Notes under the pieces: model-generated
Seen by the model: the letters and a program-made list of their open reading frames with translations, nothing else
The model's database searches: none
Told to the model about the DNA's origin: nothing
Program-made: the position numbers and the translations under genes
Part shown: piece after piece, positions 11,401 to 21,807 of the stretch
How positions within the stretch are numbered: position 1 is the first letter of the stretch
Layout: the number at the start of each line of letters is the position of its first letter
From: Narthecium ossifragum
Lineage: Eukaryota; Streptophyta; Magnoliopsida; Dioscoreales; Nartheciaceae
Assembly (NCBI GenBank): GCA_963920575.1
Contig: OY986966.1
Location: 16,549,888 to 16,613,887, forward strand
Direction: 5' to 3'
DNA: 64,000 nt

Positions 11401-11577
11401 CTGGCGAGTTGTGTTTTTCTTCAAGAAAAATCCGTTCCAATGCTGCGAAAATTTCAGAAAATTGTCAAAAAATTCCTAAAAAGTTTAAAATAAAGAAAGG
11501 GAAAAATAAGAAAGTTAAAAACTTAACTAAGCAAAGAAAATGAGTTAAGAGAAAATCAATTAGTTAACCGTCGAAAT

Positions 11578-11595
11578 TCCCCGGCAACACGCCAA
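11578..11595 (-). promoter_or_regulatory. Primer binding site, tRNA-Asp-like, degenerate
   Basis: Plus strand TCCCCGGCAACACGCCAA stands five bases from the 5' LTR. It matches the 3' end of plant tRNA-Asp except around the middle. Minus-strand DNA synthesis would start here. Confidence 0.7.
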
Positions 11596-11599
11596 AAGT

Positions 11600-12998
11600 T
11601 GATCGCTCGCAAACGTCGTCGTTAAAGCGTTGCTAACCTCAATCAAATCTTAAATTTATATCCTTATTTAATCACTAATACTGCTACGTAGACTAGTGGT
11701 GAAATCCGGAGTCGAACCATAGGGAATTACCAAGAAAAACAAAATCAGTTCTCAAAACTCTAGATCAAAGCCAACAACTTCAATGATAGATTGATCTAAC
11801 TGAAACTATCTAAGAAAGCAAAAGAAAATATTAAGGTTTTAATCAACTGAAAAAGATGCCTTAGGAAATACACAATCCACCCTGATTTCACCCTTAATCA
11901 TCCATAGTCATCATCTTGATCACTTCTCTAAGCATTATGGATCGTATGGCTACAAGCTCACATGAATCCCTAAAAGAAGGTTTTATGTTTCCTACAACAT
12001 AATCTATCTTTGTTTGGCATAAATCATCTTCGACCCTACCATTATCTTACGTTATTCTACTCCTAATGACCTTAGCATGACTTATCTTCACGTAGCATAG
12101 ATTAGCTCAAAGGCAAATCACAAACCACATGAAAACTATCTCATGAATCTCTAGAATCAAGTACAACCATTATGAAGGACTCAGAATACATCAACAGAAC
12201 TCTGTTCCTTCAACTCTATAATCATTAAAAACATATTCATGAGATTATACGGAGAGAAGTTTACAAAAATCCAACTAAGAAAGATCAAAAGTTACACTAG
12301 GGTTTCATGGTATTCCTAAGAACAAGAAATATAGCCACTCATCTCATGAAAATCATGAATCGGTGTAGAAGATGAAGCCATTGATCCCCGTGGAAAGATT
12401 GTCGTCTTCAAAACACTAACCTTCTCCTCCAAAAGTGCTCCAAAAGATCCAATTTTCGGCTGGAATAACCCCCTTATGTATTAGAAACCCTTGATCCCGG
12501 AATTAGGAGTTATAGTTGAACTTAAACTCTAATGTCCCTAAATTTCGGGCTGCTGACATCATCGGAGTGAGCGATCAGACTCAAATCCGATCCCTCGCGC
12601 AAGTCGGTCAGACTTGGTCATTAACTGTCACATCATTAATTAATTTGTTCAACTTTTCTCTCCAACTTCCGTACTTCTGATTTTGATTCAAAAACTGGCG
12701 CCAATGTAGACCGAATCTCACAAAGTCTTCAACATAAATTTTGTAGCTCTTGAAGTCTTCTTGCATCTCCCAGAAATTTAGAATATTTGCAATTGTGTAG
12801 AATTTCTATTGATATATTTCCAAACAGTCGACGAAGCAGTCTTTTTACAGAATTTAGTAATTTTTGGCCGAATTTCTGGTATTTCTTTTCAAATCCTACT
12901 TAAACCTGAAATCAAGCAATATGATATCAAATACACCTACTCTAGGCCTAACAATGGTAATTGAAGGGGTTTAATTAGGAATAATTAGTGACTTATTA
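11600..12998 (-). repeat. 5' LTR of the Athila element
   Basis: The LTR is 1399 bp, beginning TGATCGCTCGC and ending GTGACTTATTA on the plus strand. It is collinear with the 3' LTR at 1703-3102. The terminal CA has become TA. The flanking AGAAG at 12999-13003 pairs with 1698-1702. Confidence 0.92.
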
Positions 12999-13003
12999 AG
13001 AAG

Positions 13004-13310
13004 CGAGTGAGGGGAGGGGCCGGAAATTGTGGAGCAGGCGCACGGAGATGGTGGAGCTAGAGGAGAGATGGTTTCCGGGAGGCGAGGGATGGGTTTGGCG
13101 CGGTCGATCGATGGGCTAGTGGGACGATAGTAAATGGCGGGGAAGCGAGTGAGGGGAGGGTCCGGAGATGGTGGTGGAGCAGGCGCACGGAGACGGTGGA
13201 GCTTGAGCGGAGAGGAGATTGGTTTCCGGGTAAGGGAAGAGTTGCCGAGATGGGTTTTCGGGCAAGGGATGAGTCGCGAGATGGGTTTTGGGGATCGGTG
13301 GAAAGAATAT
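13004..13310. repeat. Tandem leader repeat of the CACTA element, right part
   Basis: This continues the about 173-bp units of 1440-1702. GAGGGGAGGGGCCGG, CAGGCGCACGGAGATGGTGG, GTTTGGCGCGGTCGATCG and AGTAAATGGCGGGGAAGCGAG follow in the same order, with one unit shortened. Open frames across it (12971-13345, 13116-13376 minus) are repeat by-products. Confidence 0.7.
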
Positions 13311-13429
13311 TTTAGGGCATGGGTTTTGTGAAGGCGAATGCACATGCGATATGTGGTTGGGTTTTGGGATTGGCACGCGCTTTTTTTATTTTAATTTTTT
13401 ATCTCCACCAACACTTACTTTGTCTAATG

Positions 13430-13941
13430 AACCGCAACTATAGAACATCGATCATCGGTTTACATACTGTCGCTAATGAACAGCTGCCAGAAATATAATT
13501 ATTAGCGACAGTTATATAAACCGTTGTGATTCCTGCAGCTGTTAGAAAACCGCTGCACATCAACCGCTGCTATAAGTAGAACTTAAAGCGACAATTAACA
13601 TAACTGATGCAAACAATTTATCTTTTGCAACAATTGCAAAACTATCGCCTTTTAAGTACCACAATGCAGCGGTCATGAGAAGCGCTACAAATAAACCGCT
13701 GCTATAGAACATGATCTAGCCGCGGTTTAGATAGTGTTGCTAATAAACCGCTACAAAAAATAGAACTATTATTGACAGTTATGTAAACCGCTGCAAGTTG
13801 TATATTTTTTGCAACATTAACCAAAACCGCTGCTATAGAAGATCATTTTAGCAACGGTTACATCTAAACCACTGGCATATCTAATTTTATAGCAACACTT
13901 CCTCAACCCCTGCAATACAACCGCTACAGAATGGGGTAATG
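13430..13941. repeat. CACTA subterminal repeats
   Basis: Copies of ACCGCTGC(T/A)ATA and its complement are scattered through this stretch in both directions (near 13553, 13568, 13700, 13790, 13835), with AGCGACAGTTAT-type variants. Such dense short repeats next to the terminus are where the TNPA-like protein of CACTA elements binds. Confidence 0.78.
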
Positions 13942-13951
13942 TTTTGTAGTG
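13942..13951 (-). mobile_element. CACTA terminal inverted repeat end
   Basis: The plus strand reads TTTTGTAGTG, the complement of CACTACAAAA, and marks the outer end of the element. Confidence 0.8.
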
Positions 13952-14028
13952 ATGTTTGGGAAATCATATACTTTAAAAGAAGGTAAAACACTAAAAAGGT
14001 AAAAAAACAAATATAAGGGGTCACTTAC

Positions 14029-15492
14029 TAATGAGTGCATGAAAGTGCACTCTAAATAGTCTTATAACCATCTCAATTGCTAGATTATTATCCTTAATCA
14101 ACATCTTTATTACTATTTTTATATCTATATGTTGCTTCACATAGTTGTTTGGAAAATGCAGGAAAAAGGAGCAAAGAAGCTGAAAAGATTACATGGATCA
14201 ACTTTAAAGATTAAACTATACCTTCTAATGAAGAATCATATGATGGGCCATATATGGTTGGAAAGCTCTTAAAGTCTAGTTTCTGGAGAATTTTACGGTT
14301 CGCGATTCTGAGTTTCTTAGAGGAAGTTACGGCAATTTTAGTACCAATGGCGCAGTCTAGATGACAAAACAGTAAATACTCAGGAAGTCAGATCGATCAC
14401 ACACCTGGATGGGGATCAATCGGACTCGGGAATTAAATCCTGACAGAACATATGTTTTTCAGATGATCACAGTCAGATCGATCCTACTATCCATCCTACG
14501 GAGGGATCGATCCCACACCCATGGTGGGATCGATCCGACTCGGGCGTAGCCTGAAATTGAGGATTTTGATGAGTGGGATCGATCCGACACTCCTTGAGGG
14601 ATCGATCCTACTGTCCCAGTGAAGAAAATCAATGGTTTAGATCTAATCTGAGGATGGAGAGACTTTAGTCTATAAATAGGACTCTTTCTAGGGTTGGAGA
14701 GGACTTTTTGGCAGCGTTTGGAGGAGAGGAGACTGGTTCAAGGCTTGGTTTTCTTTTCTTGTTCTCATCTTATTTCTTCATTAGTTTTGTTGCCCTCATG
14801 ATGAACATGAGTGGCTAATTCTTCTCTAAGCTACCGATGTAGCCTTAACTGAATCATTCTATGTTATTGGATCATGAATATTTAATCAGTTTATTTTTCT
14901 TGTTTCATTCATTATTATAACTGAGATCTTAAATACCTTTATCCGGCCAATAGAAGTATTATAGATTGTTTTATATGAGAGTGGGCGAGGGTTCATTCCC
15001 TAATCTTGCAGGATCTATGAATGAATGAGATTTAGTCGAAGCCGGGTTCAAGCTAAGGCATGTCTTGGTTCATGATTGTTCTTCATAGCTTAATGGATTT
15101 TTGGTTAACGCTTAGTTATGGGTTCATAAACTAGGGTTAATTGGGGGTACTTGGTGAAGACCGCGATCGAACGGATCATCATATCAGAAGAGCGAGCCCT
15201 TGGAATTAAACTGAGATCTTGATTGATTCAATGCATAGAATGAAGATGTTATGGTGAAATCGGAACCTTAGTATTCATCCATCATATTTTCATCGTTTTC
15301 TTATTTCGTTATTAGATCATCTATTTTCGAGACTTCATATTTCTTATTTTCCCTTTCATATTTTCTTTCTTTTCTGTTCTTTAGCGTTTTACTCTAATAA
15401 TCTCTACAAATATCTGTGGATACGATACTCGTCTTGCTACTATACTGATTGCATCGATTCGTATACTTGCGAGATATAAAATTTATTCATCA
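14029..15492 (+). repeat. Solo LTR, family B, GGATCGATCC type
   Basis: The LTR is 1464 bp, from TAATGAGTGCATGAAAG (first base pair decayed from TG) to AAATTTATTCATCA. It is flanked by a perfect CTTAC duplication at 14024-14028 and 15493-15497, with no internal element sequence. Related copies are 26265-27729, 40292-41697 and part of 60152-60529. A TATA box (TATAAATA) is at 14671. Just upstream of it, 14385-14615, lie six or so GATCGATC-centred palindromes (GGGATCGATCCGAC and variants). No gene is present. Confidence 0.92.
14385..14615. repeat. GATCGATC palindrome array upstream of the TATA box
   Basis: AGATCGATCACAC, GGATCAATCGG, AGATCGATCCTAC, GGATCGATCCCAC, GGATCGATCCGAC (twice) and GGATCGATCCTAC are spaced about 25 to 60 bp apart in U3. 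The array ends about 60 bp before TATAAATAGG. Confidence 0.85.
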
Positions 15493-15521
15493 CTTACAAT
15501 CAATTTTAACGAGGTAAAACC

Positions 15522-17204
15522 TTACGCGCCTTGATATATGTTGTTAATTAAATCAAAGGCGGACAAAACACATTACCGAACTACTTAGTTAACTACAACG
15601 TAGTTAGTGGAAGTACGGGTCGAGTCCTCAGAGAATTGGATGATTAAATTAGAAATGCAATATAGTCTCTACAATAGTTGGAAACAATTGGATTGATTAT
15701 TTGAGTTTTCTAACTAAAATATTCTAAAAGCAATTAAGGTGGAAATATATCAAGAAAGAATTCCTATGGAATTCCAATCCGAATTAGGATCTAAATGTCT
15801 TCTCTATGAATCAAGATGAATGGCACCTAAATGAGATGGTCAAAATAGGAGATCGATGAGAGCAGGGTTAGTATCGCTCGCCGCTAATGACACGTCGAGT
15901 TAAGATCATCTCATCGCGTGCATAACAAGGTAAAGATCCAGGATCGAGGCTCTAATTCGATCATAGCTCAACAATCGCCAGACTAAGGTCATATTGTTGG
16001 AAAAGGATCAAGGTTTTGTATGGATAAGGTCTTGGATTGAGATGGGTTTAATACCTCAATCCCATCCCTCATCTAAATCAAGAATGGTGGGTAGGATAGC
16101 TTTGGCTTGGGGTGGTTCTAGCACCTCAAGATCCTATCCCTAGATCAAGGATTCATCCCCTAGAGTTGGCTATGGTTCTAGCATAACCTCTTCTTTGAGG
16201 AATTGAATCAAACATCTAGTAAGCATCATCTTATTCTCAAGCAATTACATGCAAAAAGAGGTATTCAACCATTCAATAATGGAATTCATTAAAGAAATAT
16301 GGAATTACATGTGAATTCACACAAATATCATCTCACAAGAGTCATTACATCAAGAATCAAAAGAGAAATCTAAGAGAAAGACCTAAGACATCAAGAAATT
16401 TCCAAGGAGGAGGGATTTAGCTACTCATCTTGGGTGGGAGATCCATGGAGGAGGAGGCTTTGCCCATCTTCTCCATCAAAATCCACCCCTTGAAGCCCAA
16501 AATCTCTCTCTCACTCTAAAGGGGAAGAAGGCAGGAGAAAGGAGAACAAAAGATGGGAGAAAAGATCCCAAAATAAGAGCCAAAACCCCTATTTATAGGC
16601 CTTAGGTCGTGGACCATCAGATTAGATCTGCACCGTCCATTTCTACCCATCAGCCAGTCTTGGATCGATCCAAAATAGGTTTGGATTGATCCAAGATGTC
16701 AAAATTTGAGTTTATAACGGCTTGGATCGATCCAATATGAGTTTGAATCGATCCAATGTGTAAAACTACAAAATTGGTGTATGGAAAGGGTTTTGGATCG
16801 ATCCAGACTGGGTTGGATCGATCCGGAATATGTTTGGATCGATCCAGACTGAGTTGGATCGATCCGGAATAGGTTTGGATCGATCCATAATTTTGGGATC
16901 GATCCAAATATTCTAGATCCATCGAGACTGGGTCTGGATCAAGTCTGGATCAATCCAGACTAGGTCTGGATCAATTCTTGATCCATCCAGACTGGGTTTG
17001 GTCTGGATTCAATTCAGACTGGGTCTGGTTCAATCCGAATATGGCAGATTTTGTGCAATTTATGTCTTTATGTCCGGAATTGATGCAACTCTCTTTGGAA
17101 ACTCTTGTACCTGAAATAATATGAAAAGATATTAGAAATGTATTGCTTGAGAGCTAACAAAGCGACGTTAAATGGGTGAATTATGCATATTTTGTGACTC
17201 ATCA
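15522..17204 (-). repeat. 3' LTR of the non-autonomous Athila-type element
   Basis: The LTR is 1683 bp and begins TTACGCGCCTTGATATATG (TG decayed to TT; the 5' LTR has TGACGCGCC) and ends TTTTGTGACTCATCA. On the minus strand a TATA box (TATAAATAGG, at about 16590-16599) lies directly downstream of a palindrome array at 16655-16925. Confidence 0.9.
16655..17045. repeat. TTGGATCGATCCAA palindrome array
   Basis: At least nine copies of GGATCGATCC or one-base variants are found, several extended to the 14-bp palindrome-like TTGGATCGATCCAA or TTGGATCGATCCGG, with 20- to 40-bp spacing. Degenerate CTGGATCAATCCAG-like copies trail off to 17045. The overlapping frame 16650-16922 (minus, Asp-Arg-Ser-Lys repeats) is a by-product. 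Confidence 0.88.
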
Positions 17205-17219
17205 CACCCCCCCAACTTG
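17205..17219 (-). promoter_or_regulatory. Polypurine tract of the non-autonomous element
   Basis: CACCCCCCCAACTTG follows the LTR end on the plus strand. A near copy, CCCCCCAACTTAAACG, is at 17569-17584, about 360 bp away, repeating the doubled layout of the Athila element at 3103 and 4195. Confidence 0.75.
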
Positions 17220-18609
17220 AACTTTGCTAGTCCTTTTTGATTAAGCAAACCATGATCCCTACCTTTGACTTCTTAATCCTTCAAGGTTCCAAACTCAAAT
17301 TGACTAATCAACCCCTCATAAGTGTGCGAATATAAATTGATGATGAATTACTCAATCAACTTTAACATGTAGCAAGCTGGTTAAAGTGAATGAAGAATAG
17401 TATCCCTATCATGATGAGCAAACCCTTATAAATTTGTGAAGCTTCGAATATATCATGCAACAATCATCCATAAAGGTTACAAGAGTTGAATTTTTCACAT
17501 AATCATTAGTGCAAGCATTTGACATTTCAAGTGTAAATACAAAATAGTTATCATGCATGTAATGCATACCCCCCAACTTAAACGGGATTGTCCTCAAGCA
17601 CAAGTGAAGGGTAAGGGAAAGAGATAACCTTAATTGTCGTTTGATAATCATGTAAAACGTTCAATCTTGCAAGGCAAATGAGCATTTGTGAGTAATACAA
17701 AATTAGCAATAAAACTAAAGAATTGAGTTAGGTATAGAATAGAGGTTGAGATGAGAATGCTAGAGGAAGTTCAATATTGATTCGCTTGTATACACGGCCT
17801 GAAAACAAAGGGAAGATTTGCCAAACACAGTAAAGTACAATAAGTAGGGAATTGGAAATTATAAAAAAATTGGACAGCATCTCCTTTGTATATAGTAGAT
17901 AGTATGAAGGGCGTACAACGTGTGACATGTAAAATACAACAAACAGGCACACCCTCCACAACATATACAATGAGGTACACCCTCGTCAACAAATATAATC
18001 ATGTCAAGAGGTACACCCTCGAAAACATTGAAGTAGCATTAACCATTTATTAAAGTATCCAAAATGTTTCAAACTACGAATAGTCACCATATACAAGAAT
18101 GTAGCTATCTCCAAGCTCCAAAAATGAAATCATATACATCCTCAAATTCCCATTCAACCGTGAAGATTAAATCCTCAAAATCACAACAACTCACTAATGT
18201 ATTGAGTCATGACCCAACATTTTCAATTTATTCTCAAACAACAACAAAATCAAAGCAATTCAATTAAGTACAAAACAAAGCAAACCAAGCACGCATACCA
18301 ATACGAAAAATACAAGCATGAAATCAAGGAAAACAGAGCAAGCAAACAATCAAGCAAACAAAGTTGGGTTGCCTTCCAACAAGCGCTACGTTTAACGTCT
18401 TTAACTAGACTCAATACAAGCTTATAAGTATATAAGGGGCTGTATCTAATTGATAGAAGCATCTGCAAGGTCTCGATAGAAGCCATCTCCGTATACTTTT
18501 ACTCACGTGCTAATGGTCATAGAAAGTATTCATCAAAACAAGCCATTGTAACATTTTGCCAATTTTGGCACGAAATAATTCAAAAGCTCCATGAAGGGTA
18601 TTCTTAAGT
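17220..18609 (-). other. 3' internal region of the non-autonomous element
   Basis: This is mostly AT-rich spacer without a convincing gene. Around 18360-18400 the minus strand encodes SACWKATQL, matching the tail found at the very end of pol in Athila elements, so a stub of pol is retained while its catalytic domains are gone. Short frames at 17409-17651, 17728-17992 and 18250-18486 have no recognisable content. Near 17930-18030 the phrase GGTACACCCTCG-like occurs three times. Confidence 0.5.
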
Positions 18610-19300
18610 CTAAAGATCGGAGAAAATGGCTTGAAATCCTGAATTGTAGGAGACATCATCGTGTATAATGTTGGTATGATGGTTGTGGTATATGGAAACT
18701 CCCATGGATGCATACCATGGGACCGCACAAACATCGTTGAAATAGTTGTATTTATCTATAATGGGTAAATTCTTATTCAATTCTTTACAAACGTCCAAGG
18801 CCGGTAAAATATCAATGAACATCTTAACATTATCATAGCTATGATTAACCAACACATCATCATGCATCAAGATACTATTTTAAAGTAAAACTTCATCAAG
18901 ATTCGGAGTATCCTCATATAAGACTTCATCAACCGGCAAATCAATATCATACAAATCCTCATTAAGATTAGGCATTCCTTCGTAAAAAGTTTCATTAACC
19001 GGCAAAGCAATATTATGACATAAAGGAGATATCAAATCATGCATGCATTCATCAATCAATGTATTGTCTTGATCATGAAAAGTTAGAGGCTACGGCTCAT
19101 TTACAAAAACATCAAAGGCCGGTAAAAGATTATCTAAACTATTAACAACCGGTAAAGCCTCTTTACATACCACATTATTGTATGCATTACTATCATTGAA
19201 AATATAGCCATTACAAACATTGTCGTTAAAAGCAATAGGCATTAGCTCATTCACACATCCATCAACATCATCATAATATGAATCAATCGAGGAAGCTATT
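18610..19300 (-). pseudogene. Acidic frame of the non-autonomous element (continuation of its gag-like frame)
   Basis: Read on the minus strand from 19300 the frame encodes an acidic, Asp/Asn/Leu-rich chain with loosely repeated ALPV and LPVDEVLYED-type phrases (ALPVVNSLDNLLPAFDVF; ALPVNETFYEGMPNLNEDL). It is interrupted by stops near 19090 and 18882 and continues to 18610. With the chromovirus removed it joins the gag-like frame ending at 30428. I know no domain for it. It may be a product specific to this non-autonomous family. Confidence 0.5.
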
Positions 19301-19507
19301 TGTGAGGACCCGTCCCTCTACTCCCGTGCTTCGTCGTGGGCCGCAAGGGCAATTTGATAAATTACGCATTGTCGGCTAGTTTCACACCCGCGTGGGCACA
19401 CACTGACCATGTTTGTGGTAATGTTTGGCTATAATGGTTAGTGGGACCCGGGATCGAAAGATCCGGGCTTGGGCTTAAGTTTTAGCCCAAGTCCAGCTTC
19501 CAGCGAA

Positions 19508-19650
19508 AGACGGATCGATCCTTCCTTGCTAGAGGGATCGATCGGTCAATGCCAGGAAGTCGGATCGTTGAGAAGGATCGATCGTTCCTCTTGGGACCGA
19601 TCGATCGCTCTCTTGGGACGGATCGATCGCTCCTCTTGGACGGATCGATC
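19508..19650. repeat. GGATCGATC palindrome array upstream of the TATA box
   Basis: Seven copies centred on GATCGATC or a near variant (CGGATCGATCC, GGGATCGATCGG, AGGATCGATCGT, CCGATCGATCG, CGGATCGATCG, CGGATCGATCTT) are spaced about 20 to 30 bp and end 24 bp before TATAAAA. The array is conserved in the 3' LTR at 28247-28387. Confidence 0.88.
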
Positions 19651-20017
19651 TTGCTTAAGTCGGTTCGTTTGTCTATAAAACGGACGTAACCTTCTTCCTT
19701 GAATCTCTTTTGAAATCCGAGTTCTTGAGCTGAGATTTTCTGCATTTCGAAGAGGTTGTGGACGATCCAAGGCCTAGCAGCTGGGATTGAAGCTGCTATT
19801 GCTTAGGTAGAGATCCTACCTACAATTCTTCGGGTTTTTGGAAGTTTTTCCGATTATCTTTGATCTTTTGCTTAGATCTTGTTATACACTTGTTAGATTC
19901 TAGTATTTCCGTCGATTTTGGACTCGTGGTCCTTCGTACTACTAGATCCCAGGTTTTGATAGGATTTGGTGGAGTTTTCCGATGGTATTTCTTTCCGGAG
20001 GGTTGCCGGAGAACCCA

Positions 20018-20346
20018 TCGCGATCGATCCTTCTGTGAGAGGGATCGATCCTTCTTTGTTGGTCATGCTGAACCCGAGCATGATCGATCATTCTCGGGTG
20101 AGGACGATCGATCCATGTGCCTTGGTTAGCATGGGATCCCCCTCGTCGTGAGTAGGATCGATCATCCCATGGGGGGGTAGGATCGATCCTCCTTGGCACG
20201 GCAGTGAGGATGTTCGTTATCGCGAGTAGGATCGATCGTCCCTTGGAGGGACGGATCGATCTTACTCGGCACGATATGGAGAGTTTGTTCTCTGCCATTA
20301 GAAGGATTGATCTTCTCTTGGAGGGAGGGATCGATCCGTCTATGGC
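20018..20346. repeat. Second GATCGATC array in the same LTR
   Basis: About ten further GGATCGATC(C/G/T) copies lie 340 to 670 bp downstream of the TATA box, therefore probably in transcribed R/U5 sequence. They are retained in the 3' LTR at about 28756-29070 with point changes. Confidence 0.82.
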
Positions 20347-21641
20347 CGAGAGAGAAATTCTTCTTGGTTTTGCCCGCGGGGCTCTGCATGTACAGTTTTC
20401 TTTTCTGTCTTATACCTGGTACATATGTTTAAACATGTTAGTCCTATAATAGGGGCAGTGGTGAACCGGGGGAGTGATGACTCCCAGTATGTTTAGAATA
20501 AATGGGCGGGTAGCCCTACAGCTTTCCTTAGCCTTGCATGCCGGCGTGCGCCAAGGGCTTTATCTGTGATATCTGTGAGCTGTTATTTGCGAGGCTGCTT
20601 CCCGGTGCAGGTGTTGTGGTGGACTGCTGACAGTTGGTGTTGGTACCACTGTAGCAGCTCCTAGACCTTATTTACCTGTTCACCACCTCGGGCCGGCAGG
20701 GTGCCGTGCACATACCTTGTTTGATATATCATGACATACTGTTGCATGCTTATCTGTATATTCCTGCGTGTGCTCATAACATGCATTGCTTTGTGCATTA
20801 GTTGCATCTGTGTAGGACGTTGGCGATTGGTTGATCGCCGATTGCGGGCAGCTTGGTCAAGGACTCGTTTTGTAGTATTCAGTCGATTTTCGATGATAGG
20901 GTTAGATGACCTGAATACATGTGGTTTGATGTTTAGAGGTCGTGTCGGCTTCGAGCCGAGTGTTGAGGTGTTGCTGGTGTCCGGATCACTGTCTCTTTGG
21001 TAGAGGCTGTGCCTACTCAGCGGTGTTGGTTGCCCGCCTAGCAGTGTTGGTTTCCTGCTAGTGAGATGGCAGTGTCGGTTTCCTGCCTCGCTGAGGGCGA
21101 CCCAGCATGTGACTAGTTCGGTTGGGGACCATGACTGAGGCCACCTTTCAGGGACACGCGGTGGGGTTATGGGACCCCTGTGTACACCCAGCCTTTCCTT
21201 GAGGGCGACACTGTTGTGTTCCCTCCCTTGTGAGTGTCGTAGTGTAGTGTCCCTGCTGAGCTTAGTGCTCACTCCTACCCGGACTGTGTTTTGCAGGTGC
21301 TGGCGCTAGCTCTTCTTCGGTCGCCCCTACCGGGCCGGTGTTTGGTGACGTGGCGGCGTCTGGCGGTGCTTGAGGAGCGGCGATCTCAGTTTTACCCTTT
21401 TTGTTATAGATAGTCTCCGACGGGAGTGTTAAATGTATAATTTCCCTGTTTTGAAGATTTGTATTATATCCAGTTCAGTGTTTTGAGGTTTGTTAATGAT
21501 TGTATAATACAGGATGATTATGAATTGCTTGGGAGACCATTACGATTAGAGGGAAACCTCGCCAAAATTTCCGCAGAAGGTTAGGTTCCGGTTCGCGTCG
21601 GCTGGCCCGGTTGGGCCTACGCAGGTCGGGGCGCGACAGCT

Positions 21642-21653
21642 TGGTATCAGAGC
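21642..21653 (+). promoter_or_regulatory. Primer binding site, initiator tRNA-Met
   Basis: TGGTATCAGAGC lies three bases after the 5' LTR end and is the standard complement of the plant initiator tRNA-Met 3' end. Confidence 0.92.
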
Positions 21654-21807
21654 ATAGGCTGAAGATCCCAAGGAGTACGATCGGGATTCGGTTGAGATTG
21701 AGCGTGGGCTGGGATAGTTCTATATCTAGAACATCCGTGCATGCTCTCCTTGTATTGTGTATGTCTTCCGCTTTACTGTTATGTTGTTTGTTTTGCCGTT
21801 CTGACTA

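Larger units (their letters stand above)
1703..12998 (-). mobile_element. Complete but inactivated Athila-type Ty3 LTR retrotransposon
   Basis: The two LTRs (1703-3102 and 11600-12998, about 1.4 kb) bound one long gag-pro-RT-RNaseH-integrase frame on the minus strand. The flanking 5-bp duplication is perfect: AGAAG at 1698-1702 and at 12999-13003. The primer site resembles the 3' end of plant tRNA-Asp, and RT motifs such as YRRMPFGLCNAPATFQRCM are those of the Athila lineage. From 11153 to 8178 the coding sequence is in one frame; after one frameshift near 8185 it stays in a second frame down to 5375. It is broken by about eight stop codons plus that frameshift. No env-like frame was recognised between integrase and the 3' LTR. 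Confidence 0.93.
1..13951 (-). mobile_element. CACTA DNA transposon (5' part), carrying a nested Athila element
   Basis: Read on the minus strand the element begins with CACTACAAAA (complement of 13942-13951), continues through about 500 bp of subterminal repeats and a GC-rich leader with tandem units, and reaches the transposase ATG at 1036. Its other end is left of the window. The leader is interrupted by a complete LTR retrotransposon at 1703-12998, so the CACTA sequence visible is only about 2.65 kb. CACTA elements normally duplicate 3 bp on insertion; ATG follows the terminus at 13952-13954, but the partner copy cannot be seen. Confidence 0.82.
19301..21638 (+). repeat. 5' LTR of the chromovirus
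   Basis: The LTR is 2338 bp, from TGTGAGGACCCGTCC to GGTCGGGGCGCGACA. A TATA box (TATAAAA, 19674-19680) follows a palindrome array at 19508-19650. A second, looser array of about ten GGATCGATC(C/G) copies lies downstream at 20018-20346. Open frames such as 19469-19678 and 19942-20298 come from the stop-poor GATCGATC repeats and are not genes. Confidence 0.94.

Noticed and set aside
13942..13951. The CACTA end belonging to the solo LTR at 14029
   Set aside because: The LTR has its own ends and CTTAC duplication 73 bp away, and the subterminal repeats lie only on the other side.
16655..16925. A CRISPR-like array of regularly spaced short palindromes
   Set aside because: The repeats are only 10 to 14 bp, the spacing is irregular, the spacers are similar to one another, and the sequence is plant nuclear DNA inside an LTR.
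19469..20449. Open frames with repeated Asp-Arg-Ser residues in LTRs (also 28190-29124)
   Set aside because: They come from the GATCGATC arrays, which lack stops in several frames on both strands. The frames overlap one another and are not bounded by gene signals.
21642..21653. A tRNA-Met gene
   Set aside because: Only the 12-base complement of the tRNA 3' end is present beside an LTR. It is a primer binding site.
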